64,000 bases of DNA, taken from contig NZ_JBBWVE010000030.1 in NCBI RefSeq assembly GCF_041903755.1, positions 24,723 to 88,722 of the forward strand, written 5' to 3'. The position numbers and the translations under genes are program-made. The DNA comes from Thiocapsa roseilacustris. Lineage in GTDB: Bacteria; Pseudomonadota; Gammaproteobacteria; Chromatiales; Chromatiaceae. Of this stretch, positions 1 through 8,638 are shown piece after piece. Every line of letters starts with the position of its first letter. The first letter of the stretch is position 1. The notes below the pieces were generated by a model. The model was not told the DNA's origin. It did not search any database and was given only the letters and a program-made list of their open reading frames with translations.

Positions 1-330
1 CACCCCAACGCCCAAATCCCCGTGCGCGTCGGCGGCAAGAGCGTCAACCACCGCGTCGTCGATGCCGTCTGGGGATTCTTCTCGCTCTATGTCGCGAGCT
101 TCGTCATCATGTACCTTCTGCTCGCCGCAACCGGCCTGGATTTGCTGACGTCCTTCTCCGCGGTCGCGGCCTGCATCAACAATCTCGGGCCCGGGCTGGC
201 CCAGGTCGGTCCCCATTACGCAGACCTGCACGACCCGGCGAAGTGGATCCTCTGCGTGGCCATGCTGCTGGGGCGATTGGAGATTTTTACGCTCCTGGTC
301 CTCTTGACGCCCGCCTTCTGGCAGCGCTGA
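1..330 (+). CDS. trkH: Trk-type potassium uptake protein TrkH, C-terminal part
   Basis: The reading frame is open from the first base, so the gene starts outside the window; about 109 C-terminal residues are visible. TrkH is the membrane subunit of the Trk potassium uptake system and works with the cytoplasmic TrkA protein. The segment NNLGPGLAQVGP matches the last selectivity-filter loop of the Trk/Ktr family, it is followed by a hydrophobic helix (WILCVAMLLGRLEIFTLLVL), and the protein ends in LLTPAFW-R as TrkH proteins do. A hydrophobic helix (FVIMYLLLAATGL) precedes the filter loop. A small TPR gene follows on the same strand about 75 bp later. Confidence 0.9.
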   Translation, partial: HPNAQIPVRVGGKSVNHRVVDAVWGFFSLYVASFVIMYLLLAATGLDLLTSFSAVAACINNLGPGLAQVGPHYADLHDPAKWILCVAMLLGRLEIFTLLVLLTPAFWQR

Positions 331-406
331 GCGGACGCGCGGCGCCACCGTGCACGACTCAGGCGCAGATCGGCAGGTACACACCGACACAGCGGAACGA
401 CATATC

Positions 407-736
407 ATGAGCATCGTCGACAACCTTGAAGCCATGCTGCAACGCGGCCAGGATTCGGCCCTGCTGCGTTACAGCCTGGGTGCGGAATATCTCAAGACGG
501 ACGAGAACGAGCAGGCACTGGGGCATCTCGGCGAGGCCGTGCTCCTCGACCCCGGCTATTCCGCCGCCTGGAAGCTCTACGGCAAAGCGCTCACGGCGCT
601 CGGGCGCCATGCGGAGGCCATCGATGCGCTCGATCGCGGCATCGAGGTCGCCGAGGCTAAAGGCGACATCCAGGCCGCCAAGGAGATGAGGGTCTTTCGA
701 AAGCGTGCCGAGCGTGCGCTCGCGGACGCCGGCTGA
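407..736 (+). CDS. Small TPR-repeat protein
   Basis: A 109-residue protein made almost wholly of tetratricopeptide helices: residues about 20-50 (ALLRYSLGAEYLKTDENEQA) and 55-90 (AAWKLYGKALTALGRHAEAI) carry the usual TPR spacing of small and aromatic residues. TPRs mediate protein-protein contacts; the partner cannot be told from sequence. I chose ATG 407 over the upstream GTG at 350 because the extra 19 residues are polar and not TPR-like. It has no signal peptide, so it is probably cytoplasmic. It lies between trkH and a zinc-ribbon gene on the same strand and may be cotranscribed. Confidence 0.75.
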   Translation: MSIVDNLEAMLQRGQDSALLRYSLGAEYLKTDENEQALGHLGEAVLLDPGYSAAWKLYGKALTALGRHAEAIDALDRGIEVAEAKGDIQAAKEMRVFRKRAERALADAG

Positions 737-824
737 ATGGCGTCCGGTAGGGCGCTTGCGTGTCCCTCGTGCCGGGATATAATAATCTCCATAAGCATTC
801 ATCGATAGACTTCGGAGAAACACG

Positions 825-1082
825 ATGCCCACCTATGATTACCGCTGCGAGACCAACGACCGTGTCCTCGAGGTCAACCACCGAATGAGCGAGAGCCTCG
901 CGAGCTGGGGCGAGTTGTGCGCCCGTACGGGCACCGCGCTCGGCGACACCCCGGCCGACGCGCCCGTGCATCGTCTCGCGACCGGCGGGAACGTCATCTC
1001 GAGCAGAAGTCTCGGCAGCGGCAACGCCCCTGCCTGCTCGACCGGGGCATGCTGCCCGGGCGGGATGTGCGGTCTCAACTAA
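825..1082 (+). CDS. FmdB-type zinc-ribbon protein
   Basis: An 85-residue protein starting MPTYDYRCE, the typical opening of the FmdB/CxxC zinc-ribbon family. The usual first CxxC knuckle is reduced to one cysteine (YRCETND), while the C-terminus is cysteine-rich (CSTGACCPGGMC), a layout seen in proteobacterial members of this family. Function is unknown; members are small putative regulatory or metal-binding proteins. A GGAG-like ribosome-binding site lies just upstream of ATG 825. The gene converges on the DegS-like protease gene, and the intervening 316 bp hold three kinds of repeat and no gene. Confidence 0.7.
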   Translation: MPTYDYRCETNDRVLEVNHRMSESLASWGELCARTGTALGDTPADAPVHRLATGGNVISSRSLGSGNAPACSTGACCPGGMCGLN

Positions 1083-1083
1083 A

Positions 1084-1111
1084 GTGGTTAGTGGTTAGTG
1101 GTTAGTGGTTT
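1084..1111. repeat. Heptanucleotide microsatellite (GTGGTTA)n
   Basis: About four head-to-tail copies of the 7-mer GTGGTTA directly after the stop of the zinc-ribbon gene. The same 7-mer recurs at 49946-49970, and in both places GAAAC follows the array. Confidence 0.8.
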
Positions 1112-1157
1112 GAAACAGATCCGTGAACAGCTTGTAGAACATACAAGGGGCGAATTA

Positions 1158-1290
1158 GGCGAATTCCGGAAACCTTCATGCCAAGGGCGTAGGTTGTGCC
1201 GAGCCGTGCGAGGCACAACCAACCGTCGGCGCAAGTTGTGCTTCCTATCGTCAGCACAACCTACGGGTATGGAAGTTTGCGGAAATCGCC
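1158..1290 (+). mobile_element. P133 palindromic element, copy 1
   Basis: A 133-bp imperfect palindrome beginning GGCGAATTCCGGAAACC and ending with the near-complement GGTTT..GGAAATCGCC type arm. The flanks are TTA (1155-1157) and TTA (1291-1293), read as a 3-bp target duplication. Two nested hairpins inside are built from GTTGTGCC/GGCACAAC and AGGTTGTGC/GCACAACCT. It encodes no protein. Same family as the copies at 7013, 10126, 18993, 23475, 25519, 33328, 46580 and 57111. Confidence 0.85.
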
Positions 1291-1319
1291 TTAAGTCGCC
1301 CCTGGAGTCTTCACAGACC

Positions 1320-1401
1320 TGAACCGCGTTCGCTGCGACACGCGCGGACGCGCAAATGCCAAGCCGACGTAAACCGTAAAACTCGCACCGGTTGCGGTTC
1401 A
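1320..1401. repeat. S84 element, copy 1
   Basis: Arms TGAACCGCG (1320) and GCGGTTCA (ending 1401), 82 bp overall, with an interior that does not resemble other copies. The right-hand TCA (1399-1401) is the stop codon of the minus-strand protease gene. It sits between convergent genes. Confidence 0.75.
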
Positions 1402-2505
1402 ACCGAGCACCACGTCGACCTCGATCAATTGTCCGTCGCGATAGACCCGCAGGACGACCTTGTCCCCGACCCGATAGGCATCGAGCAGCTCGATCAGCCT
1501 CTCGACCGAGTCAACATCCTGCCCGTCCACGGCGACGATTAGATCGGCGGCAACCAGATCCCCGTTCTTGCTCATGATTGCCGCGCGCAGCCCGGCTCGC
1601 GCGGCGGGCGAGCCGTCCTGAATCTGCAGGATCACCACCCCCGCGACGCCGACGATCTCGGCAAAACGCCGGCTCAAGTCCCCGTCCGTGATCACCCCGA
1701 GCGCAGGCCGCACATAGCGGCCGTAGGCGATCAGGCGTGGCACGACGCGGTTGATGGTATCGACCGGCACGGCAAAGCCGATCCCCGCAAAATTTCCGGA
1801 CGGGCTGAAGATCGCCGTATTCATGCCGATGACGCGCCCGGCGCTGTCGATCAGGGGGCCACCCGAGTTTCCGGGATTGATCGCCGCGTCCGTCTGGATC
1901 AGATGTTCAATCTTGCGCCCCTCATCCGACGGAATCGTCCGATCGAGCGCAGAAATCACCCCGCCGGTCAGGGAATAGTCCAACCCGAAGGGATTGCCGA
2001 TCGCGAAGACCTTCTGTCCGACCTTCAGGTCGTGACTCGAGCCGATCGCGACCGGCGGAGGCCCACCGGCGCCGCTGTCGATCCGCAACACCGCGATGTC
2101 GTGCTCCGGGCTGACGCCGACCAATGCCGCCTCGTAGACGCGCTGATTTGCAAGCCTGACATAGGCCGCCTGCACGTCGGCAACCACATGATAATTCGTG
2201 ACGACATGACCATGTCGATCCCACATGAACCCGGAGCCCGTACCGCGAGGGACCTCCAAGAGATTGCGCGACAAGAGATCCATGACGCGTCCGGATGTGG
2301 TGATGTAGACGACCGAAGGACTGATCGACTCGAAGATTGCGATGGTGGTCTGCTCGTCGGCGGCCAACTCGCCGCGCGCCATGATCGCGCGCGGTTCGGC
2401 TTGGTAGCGAATGAAGAGATCCTCGATCCATGGCCGGCTCGCCAATGCGATCAGGAAGAAGATGACGAACCAAAAAAGGAAGCGACTGAGGGCGAAGGCG
2501 TGCAT
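1399..2505 (-). CDS. Periplasmic serine protease, DegS/DegP (HtrA) family
   Basis: A 368-residue protein with one N-terminal membrane anchor (LFWFVIFFLIALA, residues about 8-22), a trypsin-like domain and a single C-terminal PDZ domain (about 275-365). The catalytic triad is visible: His in VTNYHVV, Asp in EHDIAVL and Ser in GNSGGPL. One anchor plus one PDZ is the DegS layout; DegS cleaves the anti-sigma factor RseA when it senses misfolded outer-membrane proteins. I place the start at ATG 2505 because upstream codons give a basic, non-family extension. The stop codon lies in the arm of S84 copy 1. It is downstream of the PerM-type gene on the same strand. Confidence 0.85.
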   Translation of the reverse strand: MHAFALSRFLFWFVIFFLIALASRPWIEDLFIRYQAEPRAIMARGELAADEQTTIAIFESISPSVVYITTSGRVMDLLSRNLLEVPRGTGSGFMWDRHGHVVTNYHVVADVQAAYVRLANQRVYEAALVGVSPEHDIAVLRIDSGAGGPPPVAIGSSHDLKVGQKVFAIGNPFGLDYSLTGGVISALDRTIPSDEGRKIEHLIQTDAAINPGNSGGPLIDSAGRVIGMNTAIFSPSGNFAGIGFAVPVDTINRVVPRLIAYGRYVRPALGVITDGDLSRRFAEIVGVAGVVILQIQDGSPAARAGLRAAIMSKNGDLVAADLIVAVDGQDVDSVERLIELLDAYRVGDKVVLRVYRDGQLIEVDVVLG

Positions 2506-2578
2506 GGATGCGCCGTGGCATTGGAGACGCCTGGATTGTACCAGTTGCCCGAAAGAGGCTGCGCTCCGCGTGCGAGCC

Positions 2579-3649
2579 TCAAGCGAGCGCTGCGCTCTGC
2601 TCGTCGGGCGGAATCGGCCAGGCCGTGAGGATGGCTTGGACCAGGGTTGCGAGCGGAATCGCAAAAAACACACCCCAGAAACCCCAGATCCCGCCGAACA
2701 CTAGAATAGCCACGATGATCGCGACCGGATGCAGATTCACCACCTCGGAGAACAGCAACGGCACCAGGACATTGCCGTCGAGGGCTTGGATGATGAAGTA
2801 GGCCACCGCAATCCAGATGAAGGTCGGAGTCCAGCCCCACTGGAACCAGGCCACCAACAGCACCGGCACCGTAACCACGGCTGCCCCGATGTAGGGAATG
2901 ATGACCGAGAAACCGACCAGCAACGACAAGAGCATCGCATATTTGAGCCCGAAGGCGACGAAGGTGGCATAGCTGACCAGCCAGACGATGAGGATCTCCC
3001 AAGCCTTGCCCCTGACGTAATTGGAGATTTGGCGATCGACGTCCTTCCAGATTCCGGTCACGATCGTGCGATGCTTCGGCAGGAACCGGTGAAACCAGCC
3101 AACAATCAAATGCTTGTCCTTCATGAAGAAAAACACGAGCAGCGGCATGAGGATGAGATACACCAGGAGGGTGATGACCCCGACGACGCTTGCGAGGGAC
3201 CAGGAAAGTACACGTTGGCCGAACATGACGGTCTCGGCTCGGATCGCCCCGATCAGCTCGGCGACCTGGGCCTCGGTCACTAGATCCGGGTAGTGCTCCG
3301 GCAAATCCAGGAGCGCCGTCGTCGCGACCGAGATCATCGACGGCAACTGCTGCACCAGCTCGGTGACCTGACGCGACACCGAGGGCACGACGCCCACCAA
3401 CACCAGGGCAACAAACAGCAAAAAGGCGAAATACACCACCAAGACGCTCGCCAACCGCGGTAACCCGCGACGCTCAAGCTGCCCAACCAGGCCCTCCAGC
3501 AAATAAGCGATGACAATGCTGGCCAACACGGGCATGAGCATTCGGCCCATGGTAATGACCACGGCAAACAGGATCAGCAGCAGGATGGCCAGGAAGATAA
3601 TCTGGGGATCGGAGAAATAACGCCGAAACCAGTTCGCAACGATCTTCAT
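2579..3649 (-). CDS. AI-2E/PerM family membrane protein
   Basis: A 356-residue integral membrane protein with about eight hydrophobic helices: two or three near the N-terminus (IIFLAILLLILFAVVI), a soluble stretch at about 100-150, and the conserved later block ending in IWGFWGVFFAIPLATLVQ. This is the AI-2E transporter family, which includes E. coli PerM and TqsA; most members have no proven substrate. The start at ATG 3649 gives the normal N-terminus and length. It is followed at 74 bp by the DegS-like gene and preceded at 10 bp by a small gene of unknown function, so the three may form an operon. Confidence 0.85.
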   Translation of the reverse strand: MKIVANWFRRYFSDPQIIFLAILLLILFAVVITMGRMLMPVLASIVIAYLLEGLVGQLERRGLPRLASVLVVYFAFLLFVALVLVGVVPSVSRQVTELVQQLPSMISVATTALLDLPEHYPDLVTEAQVAELIGAIRAETVMFGQRVLSWSLASVVGVITLLVYLILMPLLVFFFMKDKHLIVGWFHRFLPKHRTIVTGIWKDVDRQISNYVRGKAWEILIVWLVSYATFVAFGLKYAMLLSLLVGFSVIIPYIGAAVVTVPVLLVAWFQWGWTPTFIWIAVAYFIIQALDGNVLVPLLFSEVVNLHPVAIIVAILVFGGIWGFWGVFFAIPLATLVQAILTAWPIPPDEQSAALA

Positions 3650-3659
3650 GTGGACTGAA

Positions 3660-4040
3660 TTACCCTTCCGCGGGATGTTTGGCTCGGTAATCGTGGTAGT
3701 GACGGGCGAACAAGGCTTCGAGATCGTCGATGACCTCGTTTGCCGAACGCCCCTGCAGGACGTGCGCGGACATGAGCGCCGAGGTTTCGTTGAGCATCGG
3801 GCCGCGATCGAGCATCTGGTAGGTCTTCGACAAACGCTTGATCGCGGCGACCACGCTTTCCGTGGTCGGACGCGGAACCGGAATCGGTTCGCGTGGCCCG
3901 CGATGCGGCTCCGGCGCTGCGGCCCCACGCTGCAGCAGAAACTCGGCGAATGCGAGTAGCGTTTCACGCTCTTCGGCAGCGAGCGCGCGAAACGCGCGCA
4001 CAAGACGGCGCTCCGGCTCCGATCCTTGAGTTCGTCTCAT
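3660..4040 (-). CDS. Hypothetical protein, 126 aa
   Basis: I do not recognise this protein. It is soluble, begins with a helical segment rich in Arg and Glu (residues about 8-40), has a proline-rich linker (about 42-62) and ends in a second helical region with DDLEALFARHYHDYR. ATG 4040 was preferred to the overlapping GTG 4043. It ends 10 bp before the PerM-type gene on the same strand, which supports it being real and cotranscribed. Confidence 0.6.
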   Translation of the reverse strand: MRRTQGSEPERRLVRAFRALAAEERETLLAFAEFLLQRGAAAPEPHRGPREPIPVPRPTTESVVAAIKRLSKTYQMLDRGPMLNETSALMSAHVLQGRSANEVIDDLEALFARHYHDYRAKHPAEG

Positions 4041-4155
4041 CACGGGAAGATGCTCAGGGGAGATTCGAGGGTCGAGTCCAGGGACAGCCGCAGCGGATCG
4101 GCGACGATGAGGTCGCTCGGGGAAAGGGAGTCAAGGCGTCCATCGGGTTTCCGTG

Positions 4156-5058
4156 TCAGTCGTTGTGCTTACGGCAGTAGGCCCGCGCAAACTCAAGCAG
4201 CTCCTCCATGACGCGCAGTCGAAACTTCTGTTTCTGATGGACGAACGAGAAGGGACGATCCAGAGGCGGATCCAGGTTGAGCGCGACCAGCGTACCCAAT
4301 TTGAGCTCTTTTTGGATCGTCGCCCCGGACACTACCGACACGCCCATACCGGCCTCCACGGCTCCTTTGACGGCCTCGGGGCTGCCGAGCTCCATCGACA
4401 CCTTGAGCACGGAATGACTATCTTGTTGCAGGTTCAGGTAATCGTTGATCACCTCTCGCGTTCCCGAGCCCTCTTCACGACAGATGAAGGGGTACTCGAG
4501 GAGCTGCTCGAAGGCCACCATTCGGGCTCCGGCAAGCGGGTGGCCCGGGGGTACGATCGCGAAGAGCTGATCGCGCTTGCAGTGCTCCACGACGAGATTC
4601 TTGTTCCCGACCGGCGCCTCGACCACCCCGAGATCAATCGCGTTGTTCTCCACCATCGAGACGATCCCGTCGCTGTTGGAGACCTTGAGGTGGATGGTCA
4701 CCTCCGGATAGCGTTCCTTGAAATCGCCAAGGAGGGTCGGGAGCATATACTCGGCGATGGTCGTGCTCGCGCCGATCGCGAGTGCCCCGCTGATCTCGCC
4801 GGTGATCTCGCGAACCGCGTTCTCCATCTCGGCATAGAGCACGAAGATGCGATCCGCCGAACCGAACACCGTTTTACCCGCATCGGTCAGGCTGATCCGG
4901 TTATGCGTCCGGTCGAACAGGCGCGTGTTGAAGTGCTCCTCCAACTGACGTACCTGAAAGGTAACGGCCGGCTGCGTCATATGCAGCACTTCTGCCGCCT
5001 TGGTGAAGCTCAGCAGCCGAGCGACCGTATGGAAAACCTGTAGTCTGCGATCTGCCAT
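4156..5058 (-). CDS. LysR-family transcriptional regulator
   Basis: A 300-residue LysR-type regulator of normal family length. The N-terminal winged helix-turn-helix occupies residues 1-60 (LLSFTKAAEVLHMTQPAVTF is the recognition region), followed by the linker helix and the periplasmic-binding-protein-like effector domain (about 90-295; GEISGALAIGASTTIAEYML is its first strand-helix). The effector is not identifiable from sequence. It is transcribed divergently from the FadL-type porin gene, and a T-N11-A dyad lies 32 bp upstream of its start, so autoregulation and control of the porin are plausible inferences. Confidence 0.9.
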   Translation of the reverse strand: MADRRLQVFHTVARLLSFTKAAEVLHMTQPAVTFQVRQLEEHFNTRLFDRTHNRISLTDAGKTVFGSADRIFVLYAEMENAVREITGEISGALAIGASTTIAEYMLPTLLGDFKERYPEVTIHLKVSNSDGIVSMVENNAIDLGVVEAPVGNKNLVVEHCKRDQLFAIVPPGHPLAGARMVAFEQLLEYPFICREEGSGTREVINDYLNLQQDSHSVLKVSMELGSPEAVKGAVEAGMGVSVVSGATIQKELKLGTLVALNLDPPLDRPFSFVHQKQKFRLRVMEELLEFARAYCRKHND

Positions 5059-5089
5059 CCGGAGGCCACGTCAAGATGACGACAGCGAA

Positions 5090-5104
5090 ATAAGATCGAC
5101 TTAT
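5090..5104. promoter_or_regulatory. Probable LysR-type operator (T-N11-A dyad)
   Basis: ATAAG-ATCGA-CTTAT is a perfect 5+5 dyad with the T-N11-A core typical of LysR-type binding sites. It lies between the divergent regulator and porin genes. The protein that binds it is inferred from position only. Confidence 0.5.
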
Positions 5105-5297
5105 ATCACAATCACGTGACCTGGGGGTAGCGCTGCGGGGTCGTTAGGATGCCAATCGAAAAGAGACCGAAAACGTGGGCATAGGGGTGATCACGGCCAC
5201 GAATTTCTTCGCAACAACCTCTGGATTAATGTGGCATCTTCGCCTAAAGTTCGGCGCAGAAAAACAACGGACACCGACACGACGAGGAGCCTCCCGC

Positions 5298-6587
5298 ATG
5301 AAACAACAGATCGCTCGTGCGATTGCGACCGCCATCGCCGCCGGCGGCTTTCTCGCTGCCGGCCAATCGCTCGCCGCGGGCTTTTCACTCCCGGAGGCGT
5401 CGACTGCCGGCATCGGACTGGCCAACGCCTTAGTCGCGAATCCCGAGGAAACCGGCGCCTTTGCCTACAATCCGGCCGCCATGGGATTCCATGACACATC
5501 GAGCGTCTCGCTGGGCGCGCTCCTGATCAGTCCCAGCTTCAGTGTCCGAACCGCCTCGGGGCAACACGACAGCCAAGGTGCCGACTGGACAGCAGCCCCG
5601 ATGATCCAGGCCGCACTGCGAATCAACGAGGATTGGCGTATCGGTCTGGGGATAACGGCCCCTTTCGGGCTCGAGACCCGCTGGGAGGACGGAACCTTTC
5701 CGGCCCTGAGCGGCACCGTACGCGTCCCGGTTCCGCCGCCGCTGGATCCAAACGTTCCGCGCGGCCAACCCACCGCAAGCAAGCTCGAGATCCTCGACTT
5801 CTCGCCGACGGTCGCCTATCGCGTCAACGCCAATCTCAGCCTGTCCGGCGGCTTGGATATCTACTGGGTGAAAAACGCCCAGCTCGACTCGACCGCGGGA
5901 CGACTTAGCGGCGACGGAGCCAATCTCGGATTCAACCTGAGCGCACTGTATCGGTACGAGGCATGGAGCTTGGGCGCCGCCTTTCGCTCCGCCACCACCG
6001 TCGGACTCGAAGGGAATTACCAACCCTTGAGCCAAACCCTAGTCGCGATCGGCCGGCTCCCGCCCGCGCAGGACGCAGAGGTGGATGTCGACCTGCCCTG
6101 GCGCCTGCAGCTTGGCGCCCGCTATGCCTTCACCGAAGCATTAGCCGTCGAAATCGACTGGACGCGTACAGGCTGGAGCTCCTTCAGTAAGCTTGAGGTC
6201 GAAGGCACGGATACGGGGGAAACCATCTTCACCGATACGAACGACTGGAACGACAGCAACGCATACCGACTCGGCGTCACCTATCAAATCCGCCCGGACA
6301 CCCAGCTTCGATTCGGCTACTCCTACGACGAAACCGGACAGGACGACGCCCATTTCAGTGCGCGCGTCCCGGACAACGACCGCCACCTCTTCGGCATCGG
6401 CGTCGCGCATCTTTTCGGCGACGGCCTATCGATCGAAGCGGGATACATGTACGTGAAGTCGAACGATCGCACCATCCGCAGCAGCACACCGTATCGCGGC
6501 GGAGACGTCAACGGAACGGATGCGCTCGACGGCGATTACGAGATGGACGCCCACCTCATCGGACTCGGGATCGTCAAGGTCTTCTGA
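5298..6587 (+). CDS. Outer-membrane transport protein, OmpP1/FadL/TodX family
   Basis: A 429-residue protein with a Sec signal peptide (residues 1-28, likely cut after QSLAA) and a long beta-rich body ending in IGLGIVKVF, a C-terminal aromatic typical of outer-membrane barrels. The mature N-terminus GFSLPEAS and the NPAAMGF segment are hallmarks of the FadL/OmpP1 family, which carries fatty acids or other hydrophobic compounds across the outer membrane. ATG 5298 is preceded by GAGGAG, so the longer upstream frame is not used. It diverges from the LysR gene. Two S84 elements follow its stop codon. Confidence 0.88.
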   Translation: MKQQIARAIATAIAAGGFLAAGQSLAAGFSLPEASTAGIGLANALVANPEETGAFAYNPAAMGFHDTSSVSLGALLISPSFSVRTASGQHDSQGADWTAAPMIQAALRINEDWRIGLGITAPFGLETRWEDGTFPALSGTVRVPVPPPLDPNVPRGQPTASKLEILDFSPTVAYRVNANLSLSGGLDIYWVKNAQLDSTAGRLSGDGANLGFNLSALYRYEAWSLGAAFRSATTVGLEGNYQPLSQTLVAIGRLPPAQDAEVDVDLPWRLQLGARYAFTEALAVEIDWTRTGWSSFSKLEVEGTDTGETIFTDTNDWNDSNAYRLGVTYQIRPDTQLRFGYSYDETGQDDAHFSARVPDNDRHLFGIGVAHLFGDGLSIEAGYMYVKSNDRTIRSSTPYRGGDVNGTDALDGDYEMDAHLIGLGIVKVF

Positions 6588-6592
6588 ACTGC

Positions 6593-6676
6593 TAAACCGC
6601 GTCGGAGCGGCATGCGCAGTTATTGGATTGAATCGGCTACGGCCGGGACCTCGCTTGCCGGAGCTAACGCGGTTTA
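6593..6676. repeat. S84 element, copy 2
   Basis: Arms TAAACCGCGT (6593) and ACGCGGTTTA (to 6676), 84 bp. It starts 5 bp after the porin stop codon, which itself reads TGAACTGC, a degraded second copy of the arm. Forms a tandem pair with copy 3, separated by 23 A/T-rich bases. Confidence 0.75.
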
Positions 6677-6699
6677 GGATGATAAAAAAACAAGAACTC

Positions 6700-6784
6700 T
6701 AAACCGCGTCACCACCAAGATTCCGAGGCCACATCCACCGTTTGACTCACTCGGAGCTTAGCATCTCGCTCTGAACGCGGTTTA
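6700..6784. repeat. S84 element, copy 3
   Basis: Arms TAAACCGCGT (6700) and ACGCGGTTTA (to 6784), 85 bp, interior unlike copy 2. The stretch from here to the next gene at 7354 holds a P133 copy and a hairpin, and no gene that I can support. Confidence 0.75.
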
Positions 6785-7012
6785 ACCGAATACCGGGGAT
6801 AACCTTGACGCACTGGCGGACGCGAAACGTCGCGGACATCCAAGGATGCCGCGACGCAGCCTCGCTCGTAACCCCGGCCACGTCGCTGACCGGATCAGTA
6901 CGGGGGAAAAGCGCAGCGCATCCACCATCACCGTCGGCCGGGGGCGCCTGCGGCCCGATCGGAGGGGCGCATGGTGGATACGGCGCGGCCGATGTTGTCG
7001 TTCAAACGCTGA

Positions 7013-7145
7013 GGCGAATTCCGGAAACCTTCATGCCAAGGGCGTAGGTTGTGCCGAGCCGTGCGAGGCACAACCAACCGTCGGCGCAAGTTGTGCCTCC
7101 TATCGTCAGCACAACCTACGGGTATGTAAGTTTGCGGAAATCGCC
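7013..7145 (+). mobile_element. P133 palindromic element, copy 2
   Basis: 133 bp, same ends as copy 1. The flanks here are TGA on both sides (7010-7012 and 7146-7148), which shows that the 3-bp duplication copies the target rather than being part of the element. Confidence 0.85.
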
Positions 7146-7232
7146 TGAGATCCGAGCGCGCGCCTTATCCACCCTACCGACCGGTCTTAGGAACAAGGCC
7201 CCGCGACGCCGAGTAGATTCTCGAGAGAACAT

Positions 7233-7267
7233 ACGAAGAACGCCGCCCCGAGGGCGGCGTTCTTCGT
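7233..7267 (-). terminator. Strong hairpin downstream of the sulfur-trafficking operon
   Basis: A perfect 16-bp stem with a 3-base loop, GC-rich core flanked by ACGAAGAAC/GTTCTTCGT. It lies about 90 bp beyond the dsrE2 stop. No T-run follows on either strand, so it may stop or protect the transcript without being a classic intrinsic terminator. Confidence 0.6.
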
Positions 7268-7353
7268 GACTAACCCGGTGCGACGCAACAGCGCCCCGGA
7301 CACGCGTCAGACAGGCGTCAAGCAAGACCCGCGCGCGGGGCGCGAGGAACGCT

Positions 7354-7833
7354 TTAGATGTAGAGACAAATGTCGCTTTCGCCCGCAAACTCGAAGAAGG
7401 ACGAAGCGCCTGCGTACTCCACCCCGTCGATGAACTCGGAAGGATTCATGTCGAACAGGTCGACCGTCATCTGGCAGGCGATCAGCTTGACCTCGGCCTC
7501 TTGGCAAAGATCCCGCAGCTCCTCGACACTGGCCACACCCTTGTCCTTCATCTTCTTCTTCATCATCGCGGTCATCATGCCCTGCATACCGGGCAAGGTC
7601 AGACCCAGGACCGGGAACCACTTGTCCATGCCCATCGGCATGGGCATTCCGGGGTTGCCCAACGGGGTCACCTCGAGGGCGAGCTTCTTCTTCAGGAGCT
7701 GCAGCCCGTAGAAGGTGAAGAAGATCTGTGTCTCGTAGCCGAGCGCGGATGCGGTCGAAGCCAGGATAAAGGGTGGGTAGGCCCAATCGAGAGAGCCCTT
7801 AGTGGCGATAATGGCGAGTTTCTTTTCTTCCAT
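7354..7833 (-). CDS. dsrE2: DsrE2-type sulfur-trafficking protein
   Basis: A 159-residue DsrE/DsrF-like protein. The N-terminus KKLAIIATKGSLDWAYPPF and the cysteine segment LIACQMTVDLF match the DsrE2 group, whose conserved cysteine binds or passes sulfane sulfur. In Allochromatium vinosum the genes rhd, tusA and dsrE2 form one operon that moves sulfur in the cytoplasm toward the Dsr pathway; here the same three genes lie in the same order on the minus strand. There is a Met/Lys-rich segment at about 65-98 (MPMPMGMDKW, MMKKKMKDKG). It is 64 bp downstream of tusA. RBS GGAGGA precedes the ATG. Confidence 0.9.
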   Translation of the reverse strand: MEEKKLAIIATKGSLDWAYPPFILASTASALGYETQIFFTFYGLQLLKKKLALEVTPLGNPGMPMPMGMDKWFPVLGLTLPGMQGMMTAMMKKKMKDKGVASVEELRDLCQEAEVKLIACQMTVDLFDMNPSEFIDGVEYAGASSFFEFAGESDICLYI

Positions 7834-7897
7834 CGTGTCCTCCTCGCGGGTCGATCGGCTCGCGGATTGTTTCGGTTTGGCGAGACGGCTCGGGCCG

Positions 7898-8128
7898 TCA
7901 GCCCTTCTTGATCAGGAAGTGGAATTTCCCGCCATCTTCCTTCGACTCCATCAGCTCGTTGCCGGTCTGCTTGGCGAAGGCGTCGAAGTCCTTGACGGAA
8001 CCTGGGTCGGTGGCGACAACGTGCAGCACCTGGCCGGAGTCCATCGCGTTCAGGGTCTTCTTCGCACGTAGAATCGGGAGCGGGCAATTCAGGCCGCTGG
8101 CGTCGAGCTCTTGGTCAAAATCTGCCAT
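7898..8128 (-). CDS. tusA: Sulfur carrier protein TusA
   Basis: A 76-residue TusA/SirA-family protein with the CPxP signature in ASGLNCPLPILRAKK; the cysteine carries persulfide sulfur. The rest of the two-layer fold is intact (VVATDPGSVKDFDAFAKQTG, then a C-terminal FHFLIKK strand). In sulfur oxidisers of this group TusA is thought to receive sulfur from a rhodanese and hand it on to DsrEFH/DsrC. It is the middle gene of the rhd-tusA-dsrE2 operon, preceded by AGGAGGT. Confidence 0.95.
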   Translation of the reverse strand: MADFDQELDASGLNCPLPILRAKKTLNAMDSGQVLHVVATDPGSVKDFDAFAKQTGNELMESKEDGGKFHFLIKKG

Positions 8129-8292
8129 GGAGTACCTCCTGTCGGATGCTGTTTTAGAATATCAGTAGACACAAGAATTCGGTTTTATAGGCGAAATAGG
8201 CCGAAAAGGCAAGGCGTCGAGAACTGGACTTGGAGCCGATAGCGACCGGTCCCGGCCGATCTCGACGACCGCCCTGCCCGAGCCCGCACGAC

Positions 8293-8604
8293 TCATGCGA
8301 TCGGGTAGCCGTGACGGGCCCAGGCGATGATACCGCCCCGCAGATTCAGGACGCGGTTGTAGCCCTGCTGCATCATGTAGGCACAGGCCTGATACGACCG
8401 CGCACCGCTGCGGCAGTAAAGCACCACATCCCGATCCTTAGGCAACTCGCTGATCCGAATCGGGATCAGATGCATGGGCAGCCGCATGGCGTCGGGGATA
8501 GCGCCTTGCGCGATCTCCGCAGGCGTGCGGATATCCACGAGCAGCACATCCTCGCCGCCCATGATCTTGCCGTGCAGAGATTCGGAGTCGATCTCGTTTA
8601 TCAC
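8293..8604 (-). CDS. Single-domain rhodanese sulfurtransferase
   Basis: A 103-residue single rhodanese domain. The active-site loop is CRSGARS, with the catalytic cysteine near residue 65, and LLVDIRTPAE is the usual first strand of the fold. It probably transfers sulfane sulfur to TusA, as its A. vinosum counterpart does. It is the first gene of the operon. The start is GTG 8604, with AGGA at a suitable distance; an overlapping ATG is immediately followed by TGA in another frame and cannot be used. Its promoter region is shared with the divergent cysG gene. Confidence 0.9.
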   Translation of the reverse strand: MINEIDSESLHGKIMGGEDVLLVDIRTPAEIAQGAIPDAMRLPMHLIPIRISELPKDRDVVLYCRSGARSYQACAYMMQQGYNRVLNLRGGIIAWARHGYPIA

Positions 8605-8638
8605 ATCGCTGTCCTACCACAAACCTAAGTATTTAAGT

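Noticed and set aside
6805..7047. Possible small gene of about 80 codons between the porin and dsrE2
   Set aside because: No ribosome-binding site; it reads into P133 copy 2, and the composition looks non-coding.
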